A DNA stretch of 64,000 nucleotides from Mytilus edulis (GCF_963676685.1 NC_092344.1:95510749-95574748), one strand, 5' to 3'. Positions 1 to 12,577 are shown, numbered from the stretch's first letter. The notes: generated by a model from the letters alone, not told the origin. Translations and numbers: made by a program.

Positions 1-2030
1 AAATTTTAACTAAAAGCTGTTTGCCTCGTCGTCTCATCCCATGTGGTCATGGTAATTGACCTTTTACTCTAATTGCTACTTCGGTATTTTCTTTTTATTC
101 ATCTTACGCAAGTTCGCGGTGTTCTGTGTAGGCGAAAATCATTTGGTATTTTAACAGTGTTAATTTGGATTTTAAGGTGTTTTTTTAAAATTTTGTTGAT
201 CGTGTAATAAATACAATTAACAGTCTTAGGTTTTACAGTAAAACATATATAATGTAACTAAGAAGGTCTCTACGTCTCATCGTTTATAGTTTCAGTTTCA
301 CATCAATACATATGTATGAGATACATTTGATAAGCGTATGGAGACGTACTTACACTTTGCCATCATGTCTTGTACTTTTGTTGCGACAACTTGTACAAAT
401 TAAAGTTTCTTTTCTCCTGGGAATTGATAAATCGTATCAACGTTTGCTAAACTATTCAGAAACCTTATCGATTGTTAGCCCAGTGAAATAAAAACCGATA
501 ATTTCACATGTGAAATAAACATGGTTATTTCACTTTTCTGACGTCATACAACAATATGTTTTGTGAAGACGTTGTTGCTGACGTCGGATCATAACAAAAT
601 TGTAAATGCATAGATAAAGAAATAGTTCATTACACTTTCTACTTTAACTTCATTTGTCAGTGTAATAAAAAAAATGACTTATCAAAGAGTTCACATATTG
701 AGAAATATTTGACTCGCGACTGAACAACACTTATAGCTAACTTATGCGCTACGCACATCGTGAATTAATGTTTTGTTAGGTCACTCGTTGAATATTTTTT
801 CTTTGTTTGATTTTCATGTCTAAGACACTGAAACGGGTACTTGTTTTTCAAATAAGAAATCATATTTATTGAGATCTTTGTTTGATAAAAATAAAAATGA
901 AAATATCAAAAATACCGAGTTCTACTGAAAATTAAAAACAGAATGTTCGTCAATAAATATTAAAAGCACAAGCTCAAACACATTAAACTAATGAAAAACA
1001 GCAAACCTTAACTAGAAATTCAACTAAAGTGACGTACTTGTACAGCATCTACTTACCCTTCCGAAGAACCTGAGACCCCCTCGCCCTCCGATCCAATTGT
1101 GGTCGGATTATTGTTGCTCAGTATTTAGTTTTCCATGTTGTGTTTTTTTACTGCTCCTTGACTGTTTGTCGTCTTTATCTTTTGTTTTATTTTTTGTCAG
1201 TTTATTTTCAACTTATGTGTTTGAAAGTCCCCTTGGTACCTTTCGCCTCTTTTTTACGTAACCAAAAATAAAACGGATGTTGAACAACAGCATTAGAAAT
1301 TTTAGTAACATAATCCTCATTCAAAAGATTTAACCATGTGTTTTACTTAAGCAAGTGTTATATATTTAACCCAGAGATGGACAACCGGGCCAGGAAGGCT
1401 GAATCTGACCATCTGTCAAAATGATTGTTAAATTCAGTATCATATATCAGTAAGAGTAAGAGTTAGTTAATATGATAATCTTTTGTTTTGCATCATCTGT
1501 CAGCGAGGGAAGTGGCTGTTTAAAAATACTTTGTCTTAGTCGAATCCATATTTACATGATAAGAACCTAAATTTTAGACTTCAAATCTTGTTCACAAAGT
1601 GTAAAATTGTAGACTTGAGATCAAAACCATTGTCTTTTTTTGCATCAATTTCGTAACATATTTAAGTGATGTTAAGCATTTGTGCTACAAAAATACACAT
1701 CAAAGATGCAAAACTTATAATTTGGTACGCAAAAGAAATTGAGAGGTCATAAGACCCAAAAACTAAATGGTGGTGTAAAAAAAAGGCCTTTGCTTGTAAG
1801 CCTTAGATTAAAAAACTTCCGAATGATTTCACATGTATGAACCGTAAAGAAAATAATCTTTTCAAAGATATTTAAGGTAAACAAATGTGTGTTAACAATT
1901 GTGAAAAACATTATCACATTGAAGGTACTCTGATGTTCATGTGATGCTCGGGGACAAAATATTTAAAAATCCGAAAAAAAAATATTAACTGATAAACCAA
2001 AAAGGACATAAAGTATAAACAAAGCCGGAT
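1..2030. other. Left-edge non-coding DNA
   Basis: I see no convincing exon here. The DNA is AT-rich. About 1060-1260 resembles the 3' tail that follows the Penelope-like copies elsewhere in the window (shared wording such as 'ccttggtacctttcgcctc' against the tail near 48690-48720), so it is probably an old 3' fragment. Around 485-535 there is a small inverted pair of 'gtgaaataa'/'ttatttcac'. Nothing else stands out. Confidence 0.5.
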
Positions 2031-2034
2031 ACTA

Positions 2035-2670
2035 TATGCAAACAGGGATGAACGATACCAAAGGGATATTCAAACACTTAAGCCGATAACAAACTGACAA
2101 CGGCATGGCAAAAAAGAAAAAGACCAAAATACAAACATTAACAAGTAACAGTTGTTTGCCGATGTTCAAATGTCAGCAATCTAATAGTATGCATGTAAAA
2201 CAAGAATGTGTACATAGTACACGGACAACCACTCACACTATCATTTTCCATGCTCAGTGGACCGTGACATTGGAAACAAAACTTTAATTTGGCATTACAA
2301 TAAGAAGGATCATATCATAGGGAACATGTGTACTAAGTTTCAAGTTGATGTAACTTTAACTTTATCAAAAACTACCTTTACAAAACACTTAAACCTGAAC
2401 TTTACACTATCATTTTCTATGTTCAGTGGACCGTGAAATTGGGGTCAAAACTGTAATTAGGCATTAAAATTAGAAAGATCATATCATGGGGAAAATGTGT
2501 ACTAAGTTTCAAGTTTATTGGACTTCAACTTCATCAAAAACTACCTTGACCAAAAACTTAAACCAGAAGCGGGACGAACGAACGAACGGACGAACAAACA
2601 GACGGAAGAACAGACGGACGAACGGACCCAGAGACCAGAAAACATAATGCCCTTCTACTATCGTATGTGG
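2035..2670. repeat. Dispersed repeat with two tandem units and an ACGGACGA tail
   Basis: About 2040-2150 is a degraded copy of a Penelope-like 3' tail in reverse orientation. From about 2240 to 2570 two units of roughly 165 bases follow each other, each containing 'ttccatg/ctatgttcagtggaccgtga', 'gatcatatcat' and 'gtgtactaagtttcaagtt'. The second unit ends in a run of ACGGACGA-like words (2571-2630) and then 'gcccttctactatcgtatg'. This layout is typical of a dispersed bivalve repeat. The small open frame inside it is not a gene. Confidence 0.6.
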
Positions 2671-2924
2671 GGCATAAAAACATAAACTGATGAAAATCGA
2701 ATGAATTCAAGTCCAGGTGTGTCACAAAAGTTCGTCAGTAGCTCTGGGTTAAAAGAATTCATCAAAAATAACCAACCAGACTTCTAATATGGTACGTCAG
2801 ACGTGGGTTTCGTTCACAGAAAACTCATCATTGGCACTTATAAATGTATAGCTTAAAAGCCAAGTAAAATATACGGAAGCGTTTTAGGGCCATCCTTTTT
2901 ATCCTTTTTTTTTCTTTTTCAAAT

Positions 2925-3055
2925 TGTCGACTTTAATCTAGAAATTATCAACTTTAATCTTGAGATTGTCAACGTTAATCTTGGAATTTCCAATTTTTAT
3001 CTTAGAATTATAAACTTTAATCTTGGAATTTCCAACTTTAATCATGGACTTATTA
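2925..3055. repeat. Degenerate minisatellite, about 22-bp unit
   Basis: Roughly six imperfect copies of a unit close to 'aactttaatcttggaattt' follow one another; individual copies differ by several bases. It is simple tandem repetition with no coding sense. Confidence 0.7.
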
Positions 3056-3746
3056 ATTTTTGAAATTACTGATATTTTACATCTAGCCCATATTTATTGT
3101 ATTTCTCCGTATACCGAATTTACTTATAATTCTTTTCGCGTCTAATTTTTTTTGCCGAATGTAAAAAAAATAAACATGATAACTTTGTTTCCCTCAGTTT
3201 AAGTTTGTAACTCGGATTTGTTTTTTCTCTATCGATTTATGAATTTCAAACAGCAGTATACTACTGTTGCCTTTATTTTTATGATATTTGATTTTAATCA
3301 TTTACGTATGACTCTAATTGTGCTACCTTGACATTTTCTTATTATTCATTTCATCCCTCGGATTGTTATGCTTTCTTCGGTATAAATGCAAATCATTTGA
3401 CCTTTATGAAATGTTAATTTTTGTTAGCCTACGAAACTGTTTTGAAATGCTAAATTGTTGTAAAAACATCAATGGTACAATTGTCCTCCACGATATGCGC
3501 AATTTGACACGTTATGTCTCTTCAGTGATAATTGATGTAAAAACGTTTTGAAATAAGAAACCTTATACAAACGCTGAAGAACTAATATTACCAAATAAGA
3601 CCAGCACAGTTAAACACAATGAATAGGACGTATGCATGAGAGAGATACATTCGAAAATTTAAAATAAGCGTTATTCTTTAAAATATCACAATTGAATTCA
3701 TTGGTTGTCGTTTGTTTTTGTTACATAATTGTTATATATATTTGTG

Positions 3747-3885
3747 ATTTATGGCCTTTCTGACTATGCGGTATTGGCTTTGGTCAATGTTGAAGGCCGT
3801 ACGGTGACCTATAGTTGTTAATTTCTGTGTTATTTGGTCTCTTGTGGAGAGTGGTCTCACTGGCGATCGTACCACATAGATCGTA
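3747..3885 (-). repeat. Dispersed mussel-type core repeat, copy 1
   Basis: The reverse complement contains the words 'tggtatgat/ccaatgagac', 'cacaagagaccaaa' and 'aactataggtcaccgtacgg'. The same block recurs at about 14191-14313, 27210-27305, 32753-32872, 57600-57690 and 61100-61176, with shorter pieces near 21240-21350, 60357-60408 and 63710-63735. It is a high-copy dispersed repeat, not a gene. Confidence 0.75.
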
Positions 3886-4025
3886 TTTTTGTTTTATAAT
3901 TATTGATTCTTTTTTGTCAAGTTTGGAGTAAATGTAAAAGTTGCGTTTAATATTTCTATGAACATAATTTATGTCTAATTTGTGAATTAAAAAGACCCTG
4001 CCACCGAAAGCTTCATTTTTATGAA

Positions 4026-4260
4026 GCCCAGATGGTCGTGTAGTCTAGCGCGCCGGTTACAGTGCAGACGATTTGGTGTCACGATATCTCAGTATCATTG
4101 GTTCGCATCCCGGTGAGGGAAGAACAAAAAATATGCGAAAGCAAATTTACAGATCTAATATTGTTGGGTTAATGTTAAGACGAGTTGTATATTGGTATAT
4201 ATATACATATATAATTATCATCAATTATGTCAAATTGTTTGTTATGTTCTATTATTAAAA
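4026..4260 (+). mobile_element. tRNA-derived SINE
   Basis: A tRNA-like head lies at about 4030-4115. It has an A-box-like stretch (GTCGTGTAGTCTAGCGCG) and, about 60 bases later, a B-box match (GGTTCGCATCC) followed by 'CGGTGAGG'. After it comes a non-tRNA body ('gcgaaagcaaatttacagat', 'gttgggttaatgtt') and a TA-rich end. The head is too diverged to fold as a working tRNA and has a body fused to it, which is SINE architecture. It would be transcribed by RNA polymerase III if active. Confidence 0.75.
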
Positions 4261-4559
4261 TTTAAGAAAAACAAGTATGATATGAAAGGTCATTCCATTT
4301 AAACATATGTTATTCAGTGTCACGTTCTACAAAACGTTTGCTTAAATGACTATGAATGTATTCCCTATATTGGCCATTTTGTCCAAATTAGATATGTGAA
4401 CATGCTCATATGATATTTGACTGCACCCTTAATGCCTCCGTCAATTTTCATAATGGATACTTATACATAAAAAGTAAACATAGCATTAATGTTTTAATTT
4501 CATCAGACAAATAGCCAAAACTGAAGTCACTACTAACCCTTTATATGTATAATGAAACC

Positions 4560-5100
4560 AAGAGAGAATGTTTATATTTTGTCAATCAATAAAGACAACA
4601 GCAGTATACCTCTGTTGAATAGTAGTAATCTGATTAAGCAAAAAGAAAATCCGGGTAACAACTTAAAACCGATGGAAGCACATCAACTATAGGAGGAAAA
4701 TAAAGGCAACAGTAGTATACCGCTGTTCAAAACTCTTAAATCCATTGACAAAAACAAAATCGGGGTAACAAACTAAAACTGAGGGAAACGCATTAAACAT
4801 AAGAAGAGAACAACGACACAACGTTAAAATGTAACACGCACACACACACAGAAACGGACTAAGCATTAGACAAAATCCTATGAGAATAACAAATATAACA
4901 TCAAAACCAAATACATGAATTTGGGATAGATAAGTACCGTGGCATGCCAAACCTCCCTCTTTTATGGCCATGTGAAATATAAAATTAAAATGACAACACA
5001 ACATTACAGGACTACAATATAAATAAATAGGAGAACACAATTGACAAAGAAACACAACAATAATAGCCAACAAAAGGCAACAAGTTTAAAAAAAAATAAT
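4560..5100 (-). repeat. Dispersed repeat, copy related to 51990-52545
   Basis: Read on the minus strand this matches the sequence nested at about 51990-52545, sharing 'gaacagcggtatactactgt', 'tttgttaccccgattttgt', 'tatcccaaattcatgtattt' and the 'ttggcatgcc' stretch. A shorter copy lies at about 5750-5860. The open frame across it (4687-5073) is repeat-derived. Confidence 0.7.
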
Positions 5101-5112
5101 ACGCCAGAAGTG

Positions 5113-5317
5113 TTTTTTGTCCACACAAGACTTACTAGTGACGCACAGATACAAAAGTTTGACAGCATCGAGGACTAAAAGTTCAAAAAAGTTGTGCCAA
5201 AACGGCCAGGGTTTTCTGTTATGTACCAGAACATCCCTACTATTTAGAATAATTTATACTTTTGCAAACAGTAAATTTTATAAAATGACTATAAAAAAGA
5301 TGTACATGAAGTATTAA
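5113..5317 (+). repeat. Fragment of a second dispersed repeat family
   Basis: Contains 'cacaagacttactagtgacg' and 'tcaaaaaagttgtgccaaaa'. Related copies occur at about 36375-36620, 36640-36965, 38820-39060, 51850-51990 and 56170-56365. The short open frame here is repeat-derived. Confidence 0.65.
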
Positions 5318-6069
5318 CTAATTACAGGAAACAACCGAAATACATAACATAACCCGACAAAATGCAACACATCCGAATAAGTTAAAACCTCAACGCCAAG
5401 TGATGTCACATTAGAAATTGTAAAAAATGACAAAAAAAACCCTCACATTTAAATTTGTAAAACAGATCATCAAAAAATGAAAAATTTGAATGAATAAGAT
5501 AGAATGATTATTGATTTAAGATTATATTTGAACTAAATACTGATATTACATTTAATTACAATGCACATTTCAATACTTATTTATAGCAAACTAAGGTAGT
5601 AATTAACTGTAGCTATGTCCGGTTTATTTTGAATCTAACTTCAAACGTAAAACATCGTACAGATTACGTTGAACAAAATCAAATCTAATAAATGAAGGCG
5701 ATGATTAATTTTCTTTACCATAACACATGAATATAATAGAAAAGACGTCAACACATTTGACAAAATCCGATGAGAATTACAAATATAACATTAAACATTA
5801 AAACTAAATACATGAATTTGGGATATATAAGTACCGTAACACGTCTTATGGTAATGCGAAGTCTCACTCAGCAAAACAGTCACAATCGGGAATAAGTCAC
5901 GTTTGGTAATTCAAAGATTAGACGACGTAATGACAAACCACAATCTACCATGTGGTAAAAATGTCCTTAGGTAGTTTGGTCAAAGACACATCGTATGGAT
6001 CCACCTTTGGTGATGTTGTCCATAAAAACAACAGAAACACTGAACTTCAACAAAAGCAAACGTCAACAT

Positions 6070-6425
6070 ACATAAATATGGATTGTAGATCGCAACTATC
6101 TTATTCCTGACTTGGTACATGACATTTTAAGAATCAATGTTAGGTTCAACCTGGTTTCGTGTCTAACCAAACCTCCCGTTTATATGGCAACGTAAAATAT
6201 ACCGCTAAAAGGACAACACTACGTAACAGTACAAACAAACACAGAAAAATTTCATTAATAAATAATATAATACTACAATCATTATAACATGTAAACTGAA
6301 GAATAACTACACACACATCACATGGAGTTACGACAGCACACAAGGACACAACAAACGAAATACAAAACTGTATTTTATGGCTGGATGAAAGATCCGCTGT
6401 ATTTCGTATTAAGTGCAATATAACA
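6070..6425 (-). repeat. Dispersed repeat copy just upstream of the GPCR gene
   Basis: Shares 'cttggtacatgaca', 'aggttcaacctggttt' and the 'acctcccgtttatatggcaa' stretch with the family also seen at 4560-5100, 14340-14750 and 51990-52545. It ends about 150 bases before the inferred first coding exon of the GPCR, so promoter sequence for that gene must lie in or next to old repeat DNA. Confidence 0.6.
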
Positions 6426-6570
6426 ATTTATTTGACATTTGACACAAAATTTATTTGACATTTGACACATAAAATTATTAACACTTCGAGTCGGTGTATA
6501 GGATAAAAGCACAGAAACCCACATGCTATTATCTTAAATATTCTCAGAAAGGTTTAGTAAGGCTGATAAG

Positions 6571-6585
6571 ATGAACAGGGATGAT
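6571..6585 (+). CDS. GPCR exon 1 (start codon exon, inferred)
   Basis: ATG AAC AGG GAT GAT runs straight into GTAAGTG, a strong donor, in phase 0. This matches the phase-0 acceptor of exon 2 at 7129. It would give a very short extracellular N terminus (MNRDD). It is the only upstream ATG/donor pair I found with the right phase, but so short an exon is easy to mistake. Confidence 0.5.
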
Positions 6586-9500
6586 GTAAGTGTTATATGA
6601 TATAATACAATTTATTTTATAGAAATTCAATATTTACTTATAAGACTTGAAATGTATTTTTTTTTGTATTCATTTGTGAAAATAATTCAATATTTTGGGA
6701 TCATATGCCTCCCTGTCAATGTAGTGTGTATCCTGGAAAAAAAACCACAAAGGTCTTTGAGATGTTATGCAAAACACATATTCTTTGAAAGAATCATCTT
6801 TACGACTTTCAAGTAGGCAAACAAATAGTAGTTCATGAGAGAATACAATAACATAATCACTTTAACGGAAAACGCTTTAATCGTTGTAACGTCTTAAAAA
6901 TGGAAAACTGCAGCTTATAGTGAATTTGTAATAAGCCTTTTAAAAAATAATTAACTTATTTTCCTTATGATGAATACAGATTGATGTGTGTGAATTGCAT
7001 TACAAATGCAATGATGAATAGTAAGAATTAACAAAAAAAGATAAGAATTGCCTTTAGCTGAACTACGTATTCAACATTGATCGTAATTAACTCTTATATC
7101 ACTAATTTGAGATTTCTCCTTTTTTCAGTTGCAGGTTGGAGAGGTATTATTTGGGATTTTCTTGTTTTTCTCTTTCGTGTTATCAGAATCTGAAAATGGA
7201 TGTCTGCTGTACATCCTCTTTAAAAAGAAATTCAATGGATCCATAGGTTTGTACCATGTTTATTTATTGTACATTTGAAGTTGTTGTTGATCATTTATGT
7301 AATCCCATGCTAGAAAAAACTAATTTTCCTGTTTGGTGGTTAAAAAGGTGTGCGTGTTATTATGTGTTTATGTGTTTATGTGTTTATTTTTTAACCAGAC
7401 AAAATATTGAGAGATAAAAAGTCAAGGTCACATCAGCTGAAGATAGACTGAAATTTCGAAAAACGTGATTTTCCGTATTTTATATTCTGAACCATGTCAA
7501 CATAGCTTGACAATCTATAGTGGGTATCGGATGCCACTAGTTAACTTAGGGTTGCAAGGTCAAAGTTCAAGGTTATGGATAGACGGAAATTTTGGAAAAA
7601 TTTGGGTTGTGCGTGTTAACATATTTCACCCTTATGTTTGGTGTGATTATCAACAATGTGTAAAGAAAGACCATATTGCTTTTCAGATTAGGTCGAAGAT
7701 CAAAGTCAAACCAGTCATAGAATTTGGGTTACATTTCGGTTGCAGAATGCAAACTTTCAAACCATTAGTTACCAATCTTGATTAGATACTCCAAGATTGA
7801 GAGTTGAAAGACTTTTTTGTGTTAGAATTCATATGTCAAGGTTACAGAAACTATTAATATACTGAATATGGGGCAAATTTTTCCCCCCTGAAAATACGTT
7901 TTGAATTACATGTCCAATATCATACAAATGTCTCTTTTATCCTCTGATCGCCTAATTTAAATATCTTGGTCAACTGCTTTTTGCAGGGACACATATTTCC
8001 AAACTCTAAATGCAAATGATTATAACATAATGAATTAAAAAAAAAATAAGTCCTTCATAACAGAATGAAAATTAAAATATCTAAAAAAAATTTGAATAAC
8101 TTCCTTTAAATACAACATATACCACAAATTACGATCGCAAATCGACTTTTTCGCCAATGGTACATCAATAATATCTTGTAAAAATAATATTCAATCTGTA
8201 ATTAATGACTGGAATTGAAATGCTGTCGAAATTTTAATCAAGTTAAAGACTATTAAAGATACATTAATATTTTCTTTTGGACAAATGACCAGTGCAGAGA
8301 AATTAAATAATCAAGTCAGATAAATACATTGTAGAAAACAAGTGAGATCCTGGAAATAATGCTTAAGACCGTATTGTGAACTATTGTTTGTATAACATAA
8401 AGTAACTTATACAGATTGTTATAATTTTTCTGTTTATTTTAGGAAACTGGTTAAAAGTTATAACAGTTGCCAATTCATTGACCGGTATCTGCTTGGTTTT
8501 ACCACCATGCATTACTATGATAGATGAAACTTGGTTAAAACATGAGCTGATTTGTCAAATTCAGGGATATCTTGGAAATGTATTTTTATCAACTACCTCC
8601 CTACTATTGCTATGCCAGGCTGTAGAAAGGTAAACACGATATGTATTGTAATATGAAGCGATGAATATGGAATAGTAGAATTGTCTGCAGCTAATTTGAT
8701 GAAAACATGATTTTTTGGTAACCAATCTTTGTGGAGACGAATATACATGAATTCGTGATTTTAAAAACTTCAACTTAAAAATCTGTATGAAGTTTGTATA
8801 CTATTTTGTACTAAAATGAGACTGAGACCAAATTTCATATTTCAAATTTTATCATTTCAAATAGGCTAATTTGGTATCATTATAATGAAATCGTTGATAT
8901 TTGCCATAAGCAATACTAGTGTAATAATGTAAAAATGGCTTCCATGTCTAAAGTTACACCAAAATACTCTCAGAGGTATTTGTACATTAAAGTGTTTTGA
9001 ACCTAAGAGTTTACTTGGTAATTAAAATACAAACGTCTAGATGTCTTCTGTGCGACGTTTAAGGTAGATTCATGGTATACCGCCATCTTGGATTGCACAA
9101 TCGCAGTACAAAATCGGTCTAATTATTTACCTAAATCTGCAAATTTGGAGACAGATTTGCAATTCAATGGTTAGACTGTTTTTTCTATTTGAAGACAAAT
9201 TGTTAATTAATCGTATTATTCAAAATATTTTAACAAATATCAATTTTTTTGGTATAAAAATTATTTTTTTCAAATGAGCCATTTAAGGGGAAATAACTCT
9301 TTTAGTACAAAATTTATACTGGGCTAATAGGGAAATTTTTTATTTTCACTTGTAGCAAGAAAACAAGTTCGGTGACACCATGTTTTCTTTTTATTTTCTT
9401 AAAACATATTATGAAACCTTTATTCTCACAATTTATTTCAAAATTCTATCTCATAGAATTTTTTTTATGCACACTAATGTGTTTTTTCATGAACAAACTA

Positions 9501-12500
9501 ACCAAATTGTGGCAATTTTCAACGACCCATAGCTTGAAAAATAGCACGGTGACCCATACTTTTTATTAAATTTTTGAAAAGAGCATAATAAAATCTTCAT
9601 TTTGACAAATTATGAAAAAATTCTGTCTCAAAAAATATATACTTGTGATCTACCTTAACCAGAGCAGCTGTCGATCATTAAGGACAACATTTCATGCCTT
9701 CGTCTTGGTCGACACCCTTTAATTATCAATGCATTGTTGTCCCGAATAATCATGATATACTTGCAACTAAACATAAATAAAAGAGCAATCAATTAGTAAA
9801 TTCATTCCCCTGTGTATTTTTTTTAACTTGCATAATTACTTGATCAGATGAATATCTCATGAATCCATTTTCCATACTATGCGTTCCATAACACATATAA
9901 TGATATATGTCATACAGGTATTGGATAATTCATTTTTTAGATATGCTGTTGTGAAAGGTTGTCGATGTGAACGACTGGACAGATACTATGGAAGACTGAT
10001 GGTTGCTATGTTCCCAATTTCATGTATGTTTCCTTTGATAATATCTTTTTCTAACAGTTGTGTTTTTGTCGACTTCAACATTGATATTGTAGGGTTCAGT
10101 GATTTCCCAGACTCATTTTTAATGCAAATCCTTCTTTTTCTTCAATTTGGAAGTGTTTATTACAGGAAAACTTGTTTTTCAAGACGATGTATATATGTGA
10201 TATTATAAATCATATATTCCTAGGTAAAACAAATCCTTGTCTGTCTTAGTTTATTTCTTCTGTTTTATTTTAGTAAAATTTATATTCATACATACATATT
10301 TATTAAAAAAAGGCGTGTTCGGGTTTCTGTATTTTTCAAATGCATTACAACTTATTGTTTTAAAAGGTATGCTTTAACATACTGTTTTATTCTTATTTAT
10401 ATGAAATATTCGCTTGATAATACGTCTATATGTATATAATTTGATGAAAAAAATGTAAGTTTTCTACCATAATTATTATCGGACCTTCCAATAAATGCAA
10501 ATAAAAGTGTTCACAACATACCAATCAGTATATAAATGATTACATATTCCTGTCATTTGTTCAGTTAAGACTTCCACGATACGATCGCTGAACTTATATA
10601 ATTATACTGATCTTATCTGATTAAAAAATCATCCAATAGTTTTTGCTACAAAATACTCACCAGTGACTCTCGTATCAGAAAAAAGGTCATTTGTTCATAT
10701 GAGGCTGACTTCGTACAGGGCCGGAGGTTCTTTGTAAGAAATAAAAAGACGCTAGCATTATCATTTAGTTTTATTTTCCACTAAATTATGTTCTCTGATC
10801 TGCTTATACATACGAAGCACCTGGGATCAATCTGTTTTTTTTGGTGGGTCTTTTTTCTATGTTGTGATACTGTTGTTTGTCTTTAGATTTTCGATTTTTG
10901 CACGGGCGTTTTAAGTTTGTTTTGGTTTATAATATTGAGCCTCATTTTCAAATATTTAAAAATCGGCTAAAAACGGTATCTTTCGCCCCTCTTTTAAATT
11001 TTCAAAATCATGAATCACATATGTTCATGCTTTTCATATCGATATGAATTAATACAAACAAACAAATGGCAAAATTTTGGTTGATAAGCATAAATGGTAT
11101 ACGACTTAGTAGGTATAATCAGCCTTGGTTTAAACATGTTGAAAATATGTCTAGTGTCAAACGTGATTACCCAATAATGGCCCCTAATCTCTTTTTAGGC
11201 ATTGCAGTTGGATTTGTGTTCATGAGAGAAGATCCCATTTCGTATATTCCTGGTTATTTCAGCTGTGGCATAACGAAGACGAAATTATCAATAACAATTT
11301 CAACAATCACGCTAGCTATTCCTTGTCTTCTCTGCATTTTGATATCGGTGTTGGTCATATACAAAGTTCATTGCAATGAAGGAAATTTGGTAGAAGCAGA
11401 CTTCACAAGAGATAATAGTTTGGCGTCGGGACACTTACATTTTGTACAACCATCACGTATGGTAAATGAAATTTACAGACAAAGAAATAATAACACGCCT
11501 AGAATTTCGCATCTCAAACGTTCAATAATGGTGATATCCTACCTACAAGTTCTTCTAGCTACGATAATTTTTATAATATTTATATTAGATCATTTAATGA
11601 CTGCAACACATGAGAAACTGTACAATACTCGAATATTTCTAACAAGTCTCACATGTTTACTTCAGCCGAGCATAGTGTTGATAATATGTAGGCCAATACT
11701 AAAAAGAGTCGATGAGATATTATGCAGTCGTCAGAGGACGATAAACGGTACTCTTGAACCATTTTCTTTAACGTCCTCGGTCCCTATGCCAAGAGTTGAT
11801 ACCAGCTATTCAAATATCTTGCCCAAATTTCTAAATGATGGCAATGGCTTAAATATTGAAGTGCAGATAGCTTCTGATACAATTAACGAAAATGCAACAA
11901 AAGATGATACAAGGAGACACACCATCGGTTCTAATTTTTCATACGATTTCAACATAAAACCTAGATCCCAAACTCGCGAATCTGAACAAACCGGATTAAC
12001 AAGACAAGTTGATGAACGGTTGTCAATCAGAAGTTCGAGAACTAGTACGGATTCCGTGTTTGTTCGTATAAACACTTCTATCGAAAGGAGATTGCCATTT
12101 CAACGTTCATCTCAAAGAAGTCTCAAGTCGAATGGCTCGCATATTTTTAAAACCTATTTATCTATAGAAAATCTGACCGATATGAATAGGCCGTATTTTG
12201 AATCAGCAGTATCTACTCCGGACCAAGATTTTCCAAGGCGTCATACCAGGCCAATATTGAGCTACAACATGGTACATAAAATACTTCCACAGGTTTGGGT
12301 GTCGGAACACAAACAGAAAAGTCGGCCTTTATCAAGGCGACACTCTATGCAGATTAGTTCAGCTAGCTTTGAACATGGACATCATGATTTGCCCACCCCA
12401 GTGGAAAGTGTCGCATCATTGGAGTATTCACCTCCAATCAGTATACAGTCAAACTCATCCTATACCCGCCGTTCTTCAATTAGAACAAATAGACTTAACT

Positions 12501-12577
12501 ACTGTCTTGGAAAATTGCAAGAATTTTCATTTGATCCTTCAGTAGCTGGTTCCAATCCAGAGCTATCTCATTCATAA
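6571..12577 (+). CDS. Rhodopsin-type (class A) G protein-coupled receptor, five exons, about 593 aa
   Basis: Joined exons 6571-6585, 7129-7246, 8443-8629, 9941-10023 and 11199-12577 give one continuous frame of 594 codons with matching phases at all four junctions. Seven hydrophobic helices, the TM3 and second-loop cysteines (82 and 157) and ERY at the end of TM3 support a class A-like receptor in the plasma membrane. Several class A hallmarks are altered. Helix 2 has NSLTG where an LxxxD motif is expected. TM6 lacks the usual CWxP. TM7 shows LLQPSIVLIIC where NPxxY is expected. The long tail with many RRxS and SxxS stretches could carry phosphorylation sites. I do not recognise a specific subfamily, so ligand and G protein are unknown. 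The 3' end faces the convergent cytokine receptor gene. Confidence 0.85.
7129..7246 (+). CDS. GPCR exon 2 (TM1)
   Basis: Acceptor 'tttttcag', then 39 codons ending one base into a codon before GTTTGT. It encodes a hydrophobic helix with an ENG motif corresponding to the conserved asparagine of helix 1 (SESENGCLLYIL), then a basic first intracellular loop (FKKKFNG). A second CAG six bases in could also act as acceptor in the same frame. Confidence 0.85.
8443..8629 (+). CDS. GPCR exon 3 (TM2-TM3)
   Basis: Acceptor 'tttattttag' and donor AG|GTAAAC, in phase 1 and out phase 2. It encodes TM2 (WLKVITVANSLTGICLVLPP), the first extracellular loop with a conserved Trp, the TM3 cysteine (LICQIQ, about residue 82) and TM3 ending in VER. 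The first base of exon 4 completes the R of the ERY motif. Confidence 0.9.
9059..9658. mobile_element. Possible 592-bp inverted-repeat element flanked by TTAA
   Basis: The block opens with TTAAGGTAGATT and closes with GATCTACCTTAA. That leaves about eight inverted bases (GGTAGATY) inside two TTAA tetranucleotides, with no transposase frame between them. TTAA is the target duplication of piggyBac-type transposons, but the ends are short and not typical of that family. It lies in GPCR intron 3. The open frame at 9372-9569 shows no coding character. Confidence 0.4.
9941..10023 (+). CDS. GPCR exon 4 (ICL2 and start of TM4)
   Basis: Acceptor 'cattttttag', donor T|GTATGT, in phase 2 and out phase 1. 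It completes the VERY motif and encodes the basic second intracellular loop (AVVKGCRCERLDRYYGRL) and the first half of TM4 (MVAMFPIS). It joins exon 5 in frame to make the codon TGC. Confidence 0.88.
11199..12577 (+). CDS. GPCR exon 5 (TM4-TM7, C tail, stop)
   Basis: Acceptor 'ctctttttag', then 459 codons and the TAA stop at 12575-12577. It encodes the end of TM4, the second extracellular loop with its partner cysteine (YFSCG, residue 157), TM5 (about 165-190), a basic third loop, TM6 (about 243-267), TM7 (about 277-298) and a tail of almost 300 residues rich in Ser, Thr and Arg. The frame is open back to 11066, but that upstream part is intron: exon 4 joins exactly at 11199. Polyadenylation-like AATAAA words follow at about 12610 and 12750. 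Confidence 0.92.

Noticed and set aside
4030-4115. Possible functional tRNA gene
   Set aside because: The A and B boxes are present, but the cloverleaf cannot be completed and a non-tRNA body follows. This is a SINE head.
11066-11198. In-frame ATG and open sequence upstream of the last GPCR exon
   Set aside because: This is intron: a strong acceptor at 11198 joins exon 4 in perfect phase and restores TM4.
11806-12075. Minus-strand open frame inside the GPCR tail
   Set aside because: Shadow of the long GPCR exon on the opposite strand; no splice or start evidence.
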